A DNA stretch of 64,000 bases from Bifidobacterium tsurumiense (lineage in GTDB: Bacteria > Actinomycetota > Actinomycetes > Actinomycetales > Bifidobacteriaceae), in assembly GCF_000741765.1 (NCBI RefSeq), contig NZ_JGZU01000003.1:248001-312000 (forward strand). The letters are read 5' to 3'. Below, piece by piece: positions 51,870 through 60,360 of the stretch. Position numbers and translations under genes: made by a program. Numbering within the stretch: position 1 is the stretch's first letter; each line of letters opens with the position of its first letter. The notes beneath the pieces were generated by a model that ran no database searches, had not been told where the DNA came from, and saw only the letters and a list, made by a program, of their open reading frames with translations.

Positions 51870-51996
51870 GGAGCGGTTATTCGCATATGGAGCGCCCTCT
51901 AACCCTGCATACTGCGAGGAACACGTGGGTTCTCGTGTTGAAGTGCCCCACACCAAACCGAAAACCTGACAACCCTAGTTAACAAGGAGAGCCATT

Positions 51997-52461
51997 TTGG
52001 CAACCAAGATTCGTCTGAAGCGAATGGGCAAGAAGTTCTATGCCTTCTACCGCGTGGTCATCACCGATTCCCGCAACAAGCGTGACGGTCGTTCCATCGA
52101 AGAGATCGGCATCTACGATCCTAATAAGCAGCCCTCGCTGATTCAGATCGATTCCGATCGTGCACAGTACTGGCTGGGCGTTGGCGCACAGCCTTCCGAG
52201 CCTGTACTCAAGCTGCTGAAGATTACTGGTGATTGGCAGAAGTTCAAGGGTCTTGAAGGCGCCGAAGGCACCCTCAAGGTCGCTGAAGCCGGCCCTGACG
52301 CCGCCGCTCGCGTGGAGGCAGTCGAAAACCAGGCTCAGAAGCTCAAGGCTGCAAAGTCTGAGGCTGAGGCCAAGGCAAAGGCTGAAGCCGAGGCTGCTGC
52401 TGAAGCAGAAGAAGCTCCTGCTGAAGAAGCCGCAGCTGAAACCGAAGAAAAGGCTGAATAA
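51997..52461 (+). CDS. rpsP: 30S ribosomal protein S16
   Basis: The 154 residues have the S16 core ([53 protein letters not shown]) and a long alanine/glutamate/lysine-rich tail (about 105-154) that is common in actinobacterial S16. The start codon is TTG at 51997, with AAGGAGA at good spacing and no in-frame ATG nearby. First gene of the rpsP-khpA-rimM-trmD operon. Confidence 0.97.
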   Translation: MATKIRLKRMGKKFYAFYRVVITDSRNKRDGRSIEEIGIYDPNKQPSLIQIDSDRAQYWLGVGAQPSEPVLKLLKITGDWQKFKGLEGAEGTLKVAEAGPDAAARVEAVENQAQKLKAAKSEAEAKAKAEAEAAAEAEEAPAEEAAAETEEKAE

Positions 52462-52463
52462 TC

Positions 52464-52700
52464 ATGCTCGCCCAGGCTGTTGAACATCTCATCAAAAACA
52501 TCGTTGATTTTCCTGACGATGTTTCCGTGAAATCCCATGAGAACTCACGCGGCGAACTGCTGCGCGTGCGTGTGAACCCTGAAGATATCGGCCGTGTTAT
52601 TGGCCGCAGTGGACGCACCGCAAACGCGATTCGCACTGTGGTGCAGGCTTTGGCCGAAGACCACAAGGTGCGCGTTGACATCATGGACGTACGCAGGTGA
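52464..52700 (+). CDS. khpA: KH-domain RNA-binding protein KhpA
   Basis: 78 residues consisting of one KH domain with the GRVIGRSGRTANAIRT loop (GxxG). KhpA works with KhpB in RNA binding and, in other Gram-positives, in cell elongation. It starts two bases behind the rpsP stop, the standard place between rpsP and rimM. Confidence 0.95.
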   Translation: MLAQAVEHLIKNIVDFPDDVSVKSHENSRGELLRVRVNPEDIGRVIGRSGRTANAIRTVVQALAEDHKVRVDIMDVRR

Positions 52701-52707
52701 GATAAGC

Positions 52708-53289
52708 GTGGTGCGTCAAGAACATTCTGACAACCCTCAGCAGCTTGAACTGCTGAGGGTCTGTCGTATCGGCAGGGCGCAAGGACTCAAAGGCGAAGTC
52801 AATGTGTTCGCATTTACCGATGATCCCGAATATCGTTTCGCTCCCGGTTCCGTGCTCTATACACAGGATGGGTCACGAGAGTTCGTGGTCAATGCCTCAC
52901 GGAGTCATAAAAATCGGTGGATCCTGCATTTCGACGGTGTCAACGACCGTAATGCCTCAGAAGCGCTCAATGGCATCGAGTTATTCGGCGAACCGGATGA
53001 CCCCGAAGATATGGCCGAAGAAGATGCTTGGTATCCGAGGGATCTCATCGGTTTGGAAGCCCGCATGGACTCCGAGAACCAATTGGGGCGTGCCGCCGAC
53101 GAAGTTATTGGCACCGTGGTTGACGTGCTTGATGGAACAGCACAATCGCTGCTCAAGATTCGTTTGTCCAATCCGACAACCGATGAGCGTACCGTACTGG
53201 TCCCCTTTGTGGATGCTTTGGTCCCGGAAATCGATCTCGACGAGGGGTATCTCACGCTCGATCCCCCGGGCGGCTTCCCAGGTCTGTAA
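52708..53289 (+). CDS. rimM: Ribosome maturation factor RimM
   Basis: RimM assists maturation of the 30S head by binding S19. The 193 residues have the N-terminal RimM barrel (RVCRIGRAQGLKGEVNVFAFTDDPEYRF) and a C-terminal PRC-barrel (DAWYPRDLIGLEARM, VDVLDGTAQSLLKIR, VLVPFVDALVPEIDLDEGYLTLDPPGG). The start is a GTG at 52708 (or the next codon, also GTG), with AGGTGA seven bases upstream. It follows khpA by 7 bp. Confidence 0.95.
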   Translation: MVRQEHSDNPQQLELLRVCRIGRAQGLKGEVNVFAFTDDPEYRFAPGSVLYTQDGSREFVVNASRSHKNRWILHFDGVNDRNASEALNGIELFGEPDDPEDMAEEDAWYPRDLIGLEARMDSENQLGRAADEVIGTVVDVLDGTAQSLLKIRLSNPTTDERTVLVPFVDALVPEIDLDEGYLTLDPPGGFPGL

Positions 53290-53295
53290 GAGCGA

Positions 53296-53317
53296 AGCTA
53301 CCGCGACTGCGGTAGCT
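53296..53317 (+). other. Hairpin between rimM and trmD
   Basis: AGCTACCGC pairs with GCGGTAGCT around the tetraloop GACT. Without a T-tract and inside an operon, it may modulate trmD expression. Confidence 0.55.
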
Positions 53318-53332
53318 CACGGTAGGCTAGCC

Positions 53333-54304
53333 ATGCATATCGACATTGTCTCCGTATTCCCAGAGTATTTTGACGTTCTCAATCTCAGTCTCTTTGGCAA
53401 AGCGCAAGACAAGGGTCTTATCGAGGTCCATTCGCATAATTTGCGCGATTGGACGCATGATGTGCATCATTCAGTGGATGATACGCCGGTGGGCGGCGGC
53501 GCCGGAATGGTAATGAAGCCTGAAGTCTGGGCCGAATGTCTCGATGAATTGCTCGGATTAGATGCAATGAACCAGCAAGTTAGCGGCCAAGATGTGCCTG
53601 CTCACAAGAACTCTGTGACAGATTCGAGAACATCAGAATCTCAGCCTTCCACCGTGGCATCACAGACCGAGAAACCGACAGAGAACCCCATAAGCGGTGA
53701 CTCATGCCCAGCATCATCCGTTGTTCACGATGAGACCATGGGCAACAGACCAGTGCTCATTTTCCCCAATCCCATCCGCTCCCCCTCTTCCACCCAGCGC
53801 GATGCCACTGATCTCAGTGGTGCCAGGCATCTGATATTTGGCTGCGGACGATATGAGGGATATGACGCTCGAATTCCTGATTACTACCGTTCCCAAGGTA
53901 TTGACGTCCGAGAATACTCCATAGGAGATTATGTGCTCAACGGTGGTGAGGTAGCAACAAGCGTAATGCTGGAAGCCATTACGCGTCTGCTTCCAGGTTT
54001 TATGGGCAATCCCGATTCGATTGTGGAAGAGTCATACACTGGTGGCAATGCCCTGCTTGAGCATCGCCAATACACTCGTCCCGCAACATGGAGGGGTCTG
54101 AGCGTACCCGATATCCTATTGTCAGGTGACCACGGCAAAGTGGACCGTTTCCGACGAGACGAAGCCTTGCAGCGTACGAGTCAAATCCGCCCTGATCTCA
54201 TTGAACGACTTGACTGCCGCAGCCTGGATAAAGCGGATAGGAAAATGCTTATGTCCTTGGGTTGGGAAGTGTCCGGCAATACGCCTCGACGTTTGCACAA
54301 ATAG
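53333..54304 (+). CDS. trmD: tRNA (guanine-N1)-methyltransferase with an inserted linker
   Basis: TrmD methylates G37 of tRNAs using S-adenosylmethionine through a deep trefoil knot. Family motifs: DIVSVFPEYFDV, VDDTPVGGGAGMVMKPE, LIFGCGRYEGYDARI, YSIGDYVLNGGEVA and LLSGDHGKVDRFRR. The 323 residues exceed the usual 230-270 because about 60 serine/threonine-rich residues (roughly 78-138) are inserted before PVLIFPNP, opposite the active-site face. Start at the ATG at 53333, since the conserved MHIDIVSVFPEYF begins there. Confidence 0.95.
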   Translation: MHIDIVSVFPEYFDVLNLSLFGKAQDKGLIEVHSHNLRDWTHDVHHSVDDTPVGGGAGMVMKPEVWAECLDELLGLDAMNQQVSGQDVPAHKNSVTDSRTSESQPSTVASQTEKPTENPISGDSCPASSVVHDETMGNRPVLIFPNPIRSPSSTQRDATDLSGARHLIFGCGRYEGYDARIPDYYRSQGIDVREYSIGDYVLNGGEVATSVMLEAITRLLPGFMGNPDSIVEESYTGGNALLEHRQYTRPATWRGLSVPDILLSGDHGKVDRFRRDEALQRTSQIRPDLIERLDCRSLDKADRKMLMSLGWEVSGNTPRRLHK

Positions 54305-54442
54305 CCGTGCTCATCCTCTGCTGTACACTCCCCATGCCGCACCATGTTGTTCTTCGTGGCAATGATCGCCACCCTGCACAGCTTGCAACAACGCGCACTG
54401 CTGTCAGGCAGTTGCCGAACAGGTCAAGACCCGAGAGCTTAT

Positions 54443-55036
54443 TTATTCATCACCTTGCTGCGAAGGCAGGGATTCGATGTAATACACGGCTGTCTCCCCA
54501 TACACCCTGCGCTCGGATATCTGCCATCCCTCAGGCGGCACCGGCTGCTCAGAACGCGCTGAACGTTCCAAAACGATAAGCGCATCAGGATCAAGCATAT
54601 GTGCCCCCACCATATTGCCCAATAATTCTTCGCAATCCTCAGTGCTCACAGCATACGGAGGATCAATGAACACCACATCAAATGCGGAGCCGGAATATCG
54701 CTCTACATAGCGTTCCGCTTTGCCTCGCACCGCCACGGCGCGCATATCATTACTCCAAGCCGAATGCCGTTTCAGTGATGTCAAGGTTTTTGCAATGGCT
54801 GCCGTCATCGGCGCGGCGGACTCGACCGAAACGAGCTCCTGCCCGCCGCGGCTCATCGCCTCGATTCCCAAAGCTCCTGTGCCGGCGTAGAGATCCAGGA
54901 TTCTGGCATCCCTCAACACTCCCCAAGCATCCAGCCGGGAGAAAATGGCTTCTTTGGTACGGTCGGTGGTCGGTCTGGTTCCTGCTTTTGCCGCTTCTAA
55001 AGCCACACCTTTAAATCGCCCTGCGATAACATGCAT
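54443..55036 (-). CDS. rsmD: 16S rRNA (guanine-966-N2)-methyltransferase
   Basis: The 197 residues begin MHVIAGRFKGVAL, continue with RPTTDRTKEAIFSRL and the SAM-binding ILDLYAGTGALGIEAMSRG, and have the catalytic DPPY (VFIDPPYAVS), which marks N6/N2-methyltransferases. GTGAGGAT precedes the ATG at 55036; the upstream extension is not conserved. Converges with trmD. Confidence 0.96.
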   Translation of the reverse strand: MHVIAGRFKGVALEAAKAGTRPTTDRTKEAIFSRLDAWGVLRDARILDLYAGTGALGIEAMSRGGQELVSVESAAPMTAAIAKTLTSLKRHSAWSNDMRAVAVRGKAERYVERYSGSAFDVVFIDPPYAVSTEDCEELLGNMVGAHMLDPDALIVLERSARSEQPVPPEGWQISERRVYGETAVYYIESLPSQQGDE

Positions 55037-55239
55037 ATCCTCACTGTACCGTGCCCCATTATCAACTCGTTTTCGCCCCTGTATCCATTCAACCGAACTT
55101 GGTCGGCATATAAGGGAATCAGAAAATCCACATTGCATTACCTCGATTATCGAGTCAAACGCATTGTGGCCGTTATCAGAAGCAGGAATCACCACGGGCA
55201 AGACCCGCCATGAGATCGATTCGCCCTAGGGCACAAAAA

Positions 55240-55263
55240 TAGGCGGCCATATGGCCGCCTATC
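55240..55263 (-). terminator. Rho-independent terminator after the nitroreductase gene
   Basis: The 24-bp perfect palindrome from ATAGGCGGCCAT to its complement is followed on the minus strand by TTTTT. Confidence 0.9.
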
Positions 55264-55304
55264 GGTTGCTGAGACCGTTATCCCCTAGCGAGAGAAGCGG
55301 AAGA

Positions 55305-55904
55305 TCAGAGTCCGAAAACCTTTACGCGTTCGTCAATAGGAGCGTGCTCTGCTTCACCGGCAGGATCGACAATGTCTCCGAATGGCATCTGAGCCAGCAG
55401 ATTCCAGTGCTCAGGCAATTCGAAGGCTGCACGCACAGCATCGTTGATCAGGGGGTTGTAGTGTTGCAGGGATGCGCCCAGACCCGCCTCAGACAGCGCA
55501 GTCCACACAGCAAACTGCAACATACCGTTGGCCTGCTGAGCCCAGACCGGGAAATTATCCGCATACAGAGGGAACTTCTCCACCAAGCCATCGGTTACCG
55601 TGGTGTCATCGAAGTAGAGCACGGTTCCATGCGCGGCTGCGAAGGAATCGATCTTCTGAGAGGTCTGCTTGAAAGCTTCCTCATCGTCCACAACCTTGCG
55701 CAAGGAATCCTTGACGATATCCCACACCTTCTTGTGTCCTTCGCCAAACAGCACCACGACGCGCTGGGGCTGTGAATTAAAGGCGCTAGGAACCTTGACA
55801 GTGATGTCCTTGACCAGCTTGGCGACATCTTCATCCGACACCTTGGAAGTGCCGGTCAAAGAATACTGCGAATGACGGGTGGAAATTGATGCGAGTGTGG
55901 ACAT
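55305..55904 (-). CDS. Nitroreductase-family protein
   Basis: 199 residues of the FMN-dependent nitroreductase fold: N-terminal STRHSQYSLTG, PSAFNSQPQRVVVL (FMN contact), and ALSEAGLGASLQHYNPLIN near the C-terminus. This subgroup (YdgI/HBN1-like, with FNSQ and LQHYN) is thought to reduce quinones or nitro compounds with NAD(P)H. CAGGAGG precedes the ATG at 55904. Monocistronic. Confidence 0.92.
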   Translation of the reverse strand: MSTLASISTRHSQYSLTGTSKVSDEDVAKLVKDITVKVPSAFNSQPQRVVVLFGEGHKKVWDIVKDSLRKVVDDEEAFKQTSQKIDSFAAAHGTVLYFDDTTVTDGLVEKFPLYADNFPVWAQQANGMLQFAVWTALSEAGLGASLQHYNPLINDAVRAAFELPEHWNLLAQMPFGDIVDPAGEAEHAPIDERVKVFGL

Positions 55905-56274
55905 AGGTAACCTCCTGCATGAGTCGCATATATGCGGATACAACCGCATTCCTCTAACGTTTCTTGTACCTGCCTCATCGTTCTGAGTGCTGCAAACATT
56001 CCAGCACAGCACACCAGACTTGAGTCAGCGAGTGTCATCTTCAGACTACCGCCGTGATATTGGAAGCCAACAGCGGTTTCACTTGTGGAGTAACCATAAA
56101 CATGACAGCGTATGCTTTCGGAAACTGCAACCTCCGGCTTTCAAAGCCGTATTCCACTCAGTCGGCATATGCAAGCTTCACAGAGTATCACGCTTCAGCC
56201 ATGAATTGAACAATGCAAGAAACACTCGGGGCCACGATTTCTCGTGGCCCCGAGCTCATGTTGGCTTTCGACCG
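55905..56274. other. Intergenic region between MFS and nitroreductase genes
   Basis: No gene seen. The MFS-gene terminator hairpin lies at 56225-56254. The nitroreductase promoter must be here on the minus strand but I could not place it with confidence. Confidence 0.5.
56225..56254 (-). terminator. Terminator after the MFS gene
   Basis: CTCGGGGCCACGA pairs perfectly with TCGTGGCCCCGAG over 13 bp around TTTC; the minus strand then reads TGTTTCTTG. Confidence 0.85.
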
Positions 56275-57693
56275 TTACTCCGCAATTCGTTCCGGATCAG
56301 GAATCAGGAATGAGCAGGCGAAAGCGGCAAGCAGCAGCACCCCGCCGACGATAATTGCACTGACATATCCGGTGGTCTGGCCGGCACTATTGGCAAATCC
56401 TTGCATGAAGGCGTACAGCACCGCATAGCTCAATCCAGCGCCAAGATTAAAGGCGCCGGCATTCATACCAGGCAAATATCCAGGATTATCTTTCGGAGAA
56501 AGCACAATGCCCAAACCGTTGAGCATAATATTGGCCGTTCCCGCATAGCTGGCTCCCAATACCACGGACAATGCCACCAAACCCCATGTCGATGGGACGA
56601 AGGCGACATAGATTCCCAAGAGCAATGCAAGAATGGTCACGACTTGACCAATTCGCAACACCATGCGGTATCCGTATCGGCTGGCAAGAATGCCTGAGAC
56701 CGGACCAAATACCAATCCGATAATGGCGTATGGCGTAAGCGTGAAGAAGGAGACCACATCGGCGCCCATTCCAGCGCCGAATTGCGCATCTTGCGCAAGT
56801 GCGGGCACAACGCCATTCATCACTGCGAAAACGCCGGTCATGGTCAATAACGTTGTGGCCAGCAATCCCCAGGTCCGGCGCTGTTTCATATATGTGGTGG
56901 AAACCATAGGCGTGTCCGAGTGCTCTTCGACTTTCCAGAAGACGATGAAGAAGATCACGGCAAGAACCACCATTATCGCCACCAAAACCCAATTGGCTTC
57001 CCCGAGTTTCCCGATCTCATTGATCGCCAGGTACAGCGTCACAAAGGCGACGCTTAATGCACCGACTCCAATCCAGTCCATACGAGGCGTTTCTTCAGCA
57101 GTAGATTCATCAGCAAATGCGAACACACCGGCAATGGCGGCTGCACACACCACAGCCATGGTCCAGAATACGGAGCGGAAACCAAAAGTACCGGCAAGCC
57201 ACCCACCCAGCAAGGCATCAACACCAGCTATGCCGCCGTTGACCGAAGTGAGGATGGCCATCAAGCGGGCGTACCTCTTCTCATCGGGCACACGGACGCG
57301 CAACATTATCAGGCACAGTGGCACAATCGGCCCAGCCGTCCCTTGAAGCACTCGCGCAATCATGAGTACGGTGACATTCGGCGCCAATGCGGAAAGCACG
57401 CAGCCTATTGCCGTCACCGTCAACATGCCCAGCAGCACCCGTTTGCGCCCTGCGAGATCAGCCAATCGAGGCAGGAACAAAGAGAACAACGCCGCAGCGG
57501 TGAAGAACACCGTCTGTGTCAGACCGATCTGGCCTGATGTGGTATTCAACTCGCGCTCCATGGTCGTCAAGGCCGGAGAAAGCATAGAGGCATTGAGTTG
57601 GAATGCAAAGATGGCCACCATAAGGGCACACATCAAAGCCCATATGGACGAGCGGCTCTGCGGCCGCATGGTTTGTGAAGATACTTGTGACAT
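56275..57693 (-). CDS. MFS transporter (14-segment type)
   Basis: 472 residues with about 14 membrane segments. The A-motif region RLADLAGRKRVLLG between segments 2 and 3 and ARVLQGTAGPIVPLCLIMLR (segment 4) are as in DHA2-type drug-proton antiporters. It is 280 bp from a nucleoside hydrolase gene on the same strand, which suggests a nucleoside carrier, but sequence resemblance alone favours a multidrug-type assignment; I leave the substrate open. CAGGAAA precedes the ATG at 57693. Confidence 0.88.
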   Translation of the reverse strand: MSQVSSQTMRPQSRSSIWALMCALMVAIFAFQLNASMLSPALTTMERELNTTSGQIGLTQTVFFTAAALFSLFLPRLADLAGRKRVLLGMLTVTAIGCVLSALAPNVTVLMIARVLQGTAGPIVPLCLIMLRVRVPDEKRYARLMAILTSVNGGIAGVDALLGGWLAGTFGFRSVFWTMAVVCAAAIAGVFAFADESTAEETPRMDWIGVGALSVAFVTLYLAINEIGKLGEANWVLVAIMVVLAVIFFIVFWKVEEHSDTPMVSTTYMKQRRTWGLLATTLLTMTGVFAVMNGVVPALAQDAQFGAGMGADVVSFFTLTPYAIIGLVFGPVSGILASRYGYRMVLRIGQVVTILALLLGIYVAFVPSTWGLVALSVVLGASYAGTANIMLNGLGIVLSPKDNPGYLPGMNAGAFNLGAGLSYAVLYAFMQGFANSAGQTTGYVSAIIVGGVLLLAAFACSFLIPDPERIAE

Positions 57694-57740
57694 AATTTCC
57701 TGTTTCCTATTCTTCTTTCCTTGATTCGCTATGCATTAGC

Positions 57741-57893
57741 AACCATTGCGCATAGATAGTGACTGCGTATCGGTGATCACTGTGCATTGGCCATCACTGT
57801 GGATCGATCATCACTGCGGATCGCTTATGACTGTGGATTGGTAGTCACAGCGCATTGCTAGTCACTGCTGATGAGTCGTCACAGCGCACCGGC
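57741..57893. repeat. Array of about nine degenerate 17-bp direct repeats
   Basis: Units such as ATCACTGTGCATTGGCC, ATCACTGTGGATCGATC, ATCACTGCGGATCGCTT and AGTCACAGCGCATTGCT follow each other at 16-18-bp steps from 57741 to 57893. The core is TCACTGYGSATYG. It lies upstream of the MFS gene and downstream of the nucleoside hydrolase gene. There are no spacers, so this is not a CRISPR. Confidence 0.8.
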
Positions 57894-57974
57894 TCCCACA
57901 TTCCCTTGGTATGGGAATGGCCGCCCTCTTTGCCTATGCATGGGGGCAATGCAACCTTCCCCAACAAGCGAACG

Positions 57975-58913
57975 TCAACCGATACGCTTGATGGCGTCGA
58001 TAATCAGATCCCAGAACTTGTCAAAGTCGAGAGCAACCGCGACCTGTGTATGGCACTGCTCGGCACTAGGTTCAGGGCCTCGCAAATCGGCAACGGTCAT
58101 TCCCAAAGTGAGGTCGCCGTGCAATTCCACATCAACAGGGCAACGGCGCGTGGTCATCACGGATCTATCGATGAGGTAGGCAACCGTGCAAGGATCATGC
58201 ACTGGCGGGTCAACGAAATCTTGGTTATTGCGATACGCTTCACGGAAGAAGTCCATCAGTCCACTGGCAAATGACGACACATCGGTTCCCAACGCATCGA
58301 TGCGAGACTGAACCTCGGGAGTGCATAGCGCCTGATGGGTCAGATCCAAGCCGACCATGGTCACAGGCCATGATTCGTTGAATACCACATGGGCCGCCTC
58401 TGGATCCACCTTGATATTGAATTCTGCGACCGCGCTCCAATTGCCCACATGGTAACCGCCGCCCATAAGCACCACTTCTTTGACGCGCTTAACAATGCGC
58501 GGTTCCAAGCGTACCGCCATGGCTATATTGGTCAGCGGACCCGTAGGAACCAGAGTTATGGTGCCTGGCTCGTTATTCATAATGGTTTCGATAATCCAGT
58601 TCACCGCATGACCTTGATCCAAGGGTCTCGTCGGCTCCGGAAGCTCGACTCCGTCCAAACCCGTCTCACCGTGAACATCCGCAGCCACTTCCAATGGACG
58701 AACCAAAGGATGGCCACAACCTTGATGCACGGGAATCTCGGTTGCCTGCGCTTTTTCCAGTACCGCGCGGGCATTGTAGGTGACCTTGTCCAGGCTCTGA
58801 TTGCCTCCGACAGTGGTCACACCGATCAAATCAATATTGGGATTGCCTACTGCAAGCAGAATCGCCATTGCATCATCATGCCCGGGATCACAGTCCAGGA
58901 TGATCTTGTCCAT
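57975..58913 (-). CDS. Inosine-uridine-preferring nucleoside hydrolase
   Basis: 312 residues. The calcium site DCDPGHDDAMAI (DxDxxxDD) at the N-terminus, LVPTGPLTNIAMA, VLMGGG, AEFNIKVDPEAAHVVF and the C-terminal HDPCTVAYLID are diagnostic. It splits ribonucleosides into base and ribose in the cytoplasm. The ATG at 58913 has GAAGGAG upstream; the ATG eight codons earlier lies before that site. The PfkB kinase gene sits upstream on the same strand and two GTTTACCT repeats lie between, which argues for a nucleoside/ribose utilisation cluster. Confidence 0.95.
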   Translation of the reverse strand: MDKIILDCDPGHDDAMAILLAVGNPNIDLIGVTTVGGNQSLDKVTYNARAVLEKAQATEIPVHQGCGHPLVRPLEVAADVHGETGLDGVELPEPTRPLDQGHAVNWIIETIMNNEPGTITLVPTGPLTNIAMAVRLEPRIVKRVKEVVLMGGGYHVGNWSAVAEFNIKVDPEAAHVVFNESWPVTMVGLDLTHQALCTPEVQSRIDALGTDVSSFASGLMDFFREAYRNNQDFVDPPVHDPCTVAYLIDRSVMTTRRCPVDVELHGDLTLGMTVADLRGPEPSAEQCHTQVAVALDFDKFWDLIIDAIKRIG

Positions 58914-59027
58914 ATTCACTCCTTCGTGTATTTTCATATCGCATTGCGCTCAAACCCTGCCGTGACCTCTCAGTACACAGATCCGCATCGATCGCGTCAG
59001 GATTTTGCAACATGTGCATAAACTTAT

Positions 59028-59055
59028 GTTTACCTATTCAAACAGTTGTTTACCT
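59028..59055. promoter_or_regulatory. Direct repeat GTTTACCT upstream of the nucleoside hydrolase gene
   Basis: GTTTACCT at 59028-59035 and again at 59048-59055, 20 bp (two helical turns) apart. A related TGTTTAC is upstream of the HTH-kinase gene near 60254. A shared regulator site is inferred. Confidence 0.5.
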
Positions 59056-59091
59056 CAGAATACACCGATGTCGTATCGGCTGCAACAACGG

Positions 59092-60213
59092 CTACAGGCT
59101 CTGCGTCGTTATTCGCCCGGACTGCTCGATAACAGCTTCAATATCCATATATTCATGCACCGATTCAATGGAATCGCAGCTCATAAACGACGCCGCAGCT
59201 GCGCACTTCCCTTGCAATTCCGCATCATAGCCTTCCAGCCAAGCCCAAGCCAAAGCCCCCATCGCTGCATCCCCGGAACCATTGGCATTGCCCTTGACAT
59301 AGCGGCTATCCGAATACAGCCACAGACCTTCAGAACAGCCGAATATCATTCCCACGCCCGCTATGCCCACCAGAACGCGAGAGACCCCAGCTTCCAAAAT
59401 ACGGCGAGCGCATTCGATGCCGCTATCCACATCCTGCGCCTTGATCCCGGATATCGCCTCCGATTCAGCTGTGTCCAGCACCAAGGCTTCCAGCCTAGCA
59501 AGCACATTGCGCAGGCGCACAGCTTTTTCTTCGCTGACCGCCCTTGCAAACAAGGGGCGATCAACATGGCCGCATAGCCATTCAATCGCTTCAGCCTGCA
59601 AATTGGTATCCAAAACCAGCATTTCGGCATTGGTAATGACCGGCAGCCGTTCTTCAAGGAATGCAGGGGTCATATGTGCGAATATGCCCATGTCGTCAAG
59701 CGCTATGGCACGAGAACCATCCGTGCAGTTGATATACATATACGATGCGGTCGCACTGCCGGAAAGCTGTTGCGAATAGGCGATATCCATACCGCGATTC
59801 GCCGCTTCTATTTTGAACTGTTCACCGTTATGATCATCGCCATATACGGAAATAAAGCTATTGGTGACTCCTAGTTGCTGCAACGCCACAGCGATATTGC
59901 GCCCAACTCCGCCGATCACATAGTGCACATGGCCAGGATTGGAACTGTATTGCGTGATATCGCGAGAGGCTTCCCCCATAACATCCATGCTGACGCCACC
60001 CACAACAGCGACATAACGCTCAGGGGCGAGGATATATCCTTTGCCGCGTACATAGCCCTTTTTGGTGAGATTGGAGATATGGGCGGCCACGCCGGAACGC
60101 GTTATCCCCGCGAGTTGCGCGAGTTCCTGCTGGCTGATCATGGGATTCTGACGGATCCACTCATAAATCTGCCGTTCGCGCTCAGTTGCTGGTTCGGATT
60201 GATTACCGCTCAT
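59092..60213 (-). CDS. PfkB-family kinase with N-terminal helix-turn-helix
   Basis: 373 residues. Residues 8-65 form a winged helix (RERQIYEWIRQNPMISQQELAQLAGITRSGVAAHISNLTKKGYV), followed by a PfkB kinase domain (YVAVVGGVSMDVMGE, GGVGRNIAVALQQLG, and the ATP/anion-hole motif NANGSGDAAMGA). The layout is that of E. coli YeiI, and the best-studied relatives are nucleoside or pseudouridine kinases. Next to a nucleoside hydrolase this supports phosphorylation of nucleosides or ribose, with possible self-regulation through the HTH. ATG at 60213 with GGGGGAA upstream. Confidence 0.9.
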   Translation of the reverse strand: MSGNQSEPATERERQIYEWIRQNPMISQQELAQLAGITRSGVAAHISNLTKKGYVRGKGYILAPERYVAVVGGVSMDVMGEASRDITQYSSNPGHVHYVIGGVGRNIAVALQQLGVTNSFISVYGDDHNGEQFKIEAANRGMDIAYSQQLSGSATASYMYINCTDGSRAIALDDMGIFAHMTPAFLEERLPVITNAEMLVLDTNLQAEAIEWLCGHVDRPLFARAVSEEKAVRLRNVLARLEALVLDTAESEAISGIKAQDVDSGIECARRILEAGVSRVLVGIAGVGMIFGCSEGLWLYSDSRYVKGNANGSGDAAMGALAWAWLEGYDAELQGKCAAAASFMSCDSIESVHEYMDIEAVIEQSGRITTQSL

Positions 60214-60238
60214 CGCCACGTTCCCCCTATCAGCACTA

Positions 60239-60254
60239 ATACTACATATAGTAT
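60239..60254. promoter_or_regulatory. Palindrome upstream of the HTH-kinase gene
   Basis: ATACTA-CATA-TAGTAT has perfect 6-bp arms and lies 25 bp before the kinase start, a good place for an operator. It overlaps the start of a TGTTTAC element. Binder unknown. Confidence 0.5.
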
Positions 60255-60360
60255 GTTTACACTGCGCTGTGACCATACTCCCAGAGTTACCAATATTATG
60301 CCAATTCGCACACCTTCACGCAGGCGATATCGCACACTACAAGCATGAATCACAACCCAC

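Larger units (their letters stand above)
51334..51996. other. Divergent intergenic region between the GH101 gene and rpsP
   Basis: 663 bp without a convincing gene. The left part has the GH101 leader and an operator-like palindrome (51434-51448); the right part has the rpsP promoter (51841-51869) and leader. Open frames in the middle have no recognisable sequence. Confidence 0.6.

Noticed and set aside
51564..51956. 130-codon minus-strand frame between the GH101 gene and rpsP
   Set aside because: It overlaps the rpsP promoter and has no resemblance to any family.
57741..57893. CRISPR array
   Set aside because: The 17-bp units are contiguous with no spacers and no cas genes are nearby.
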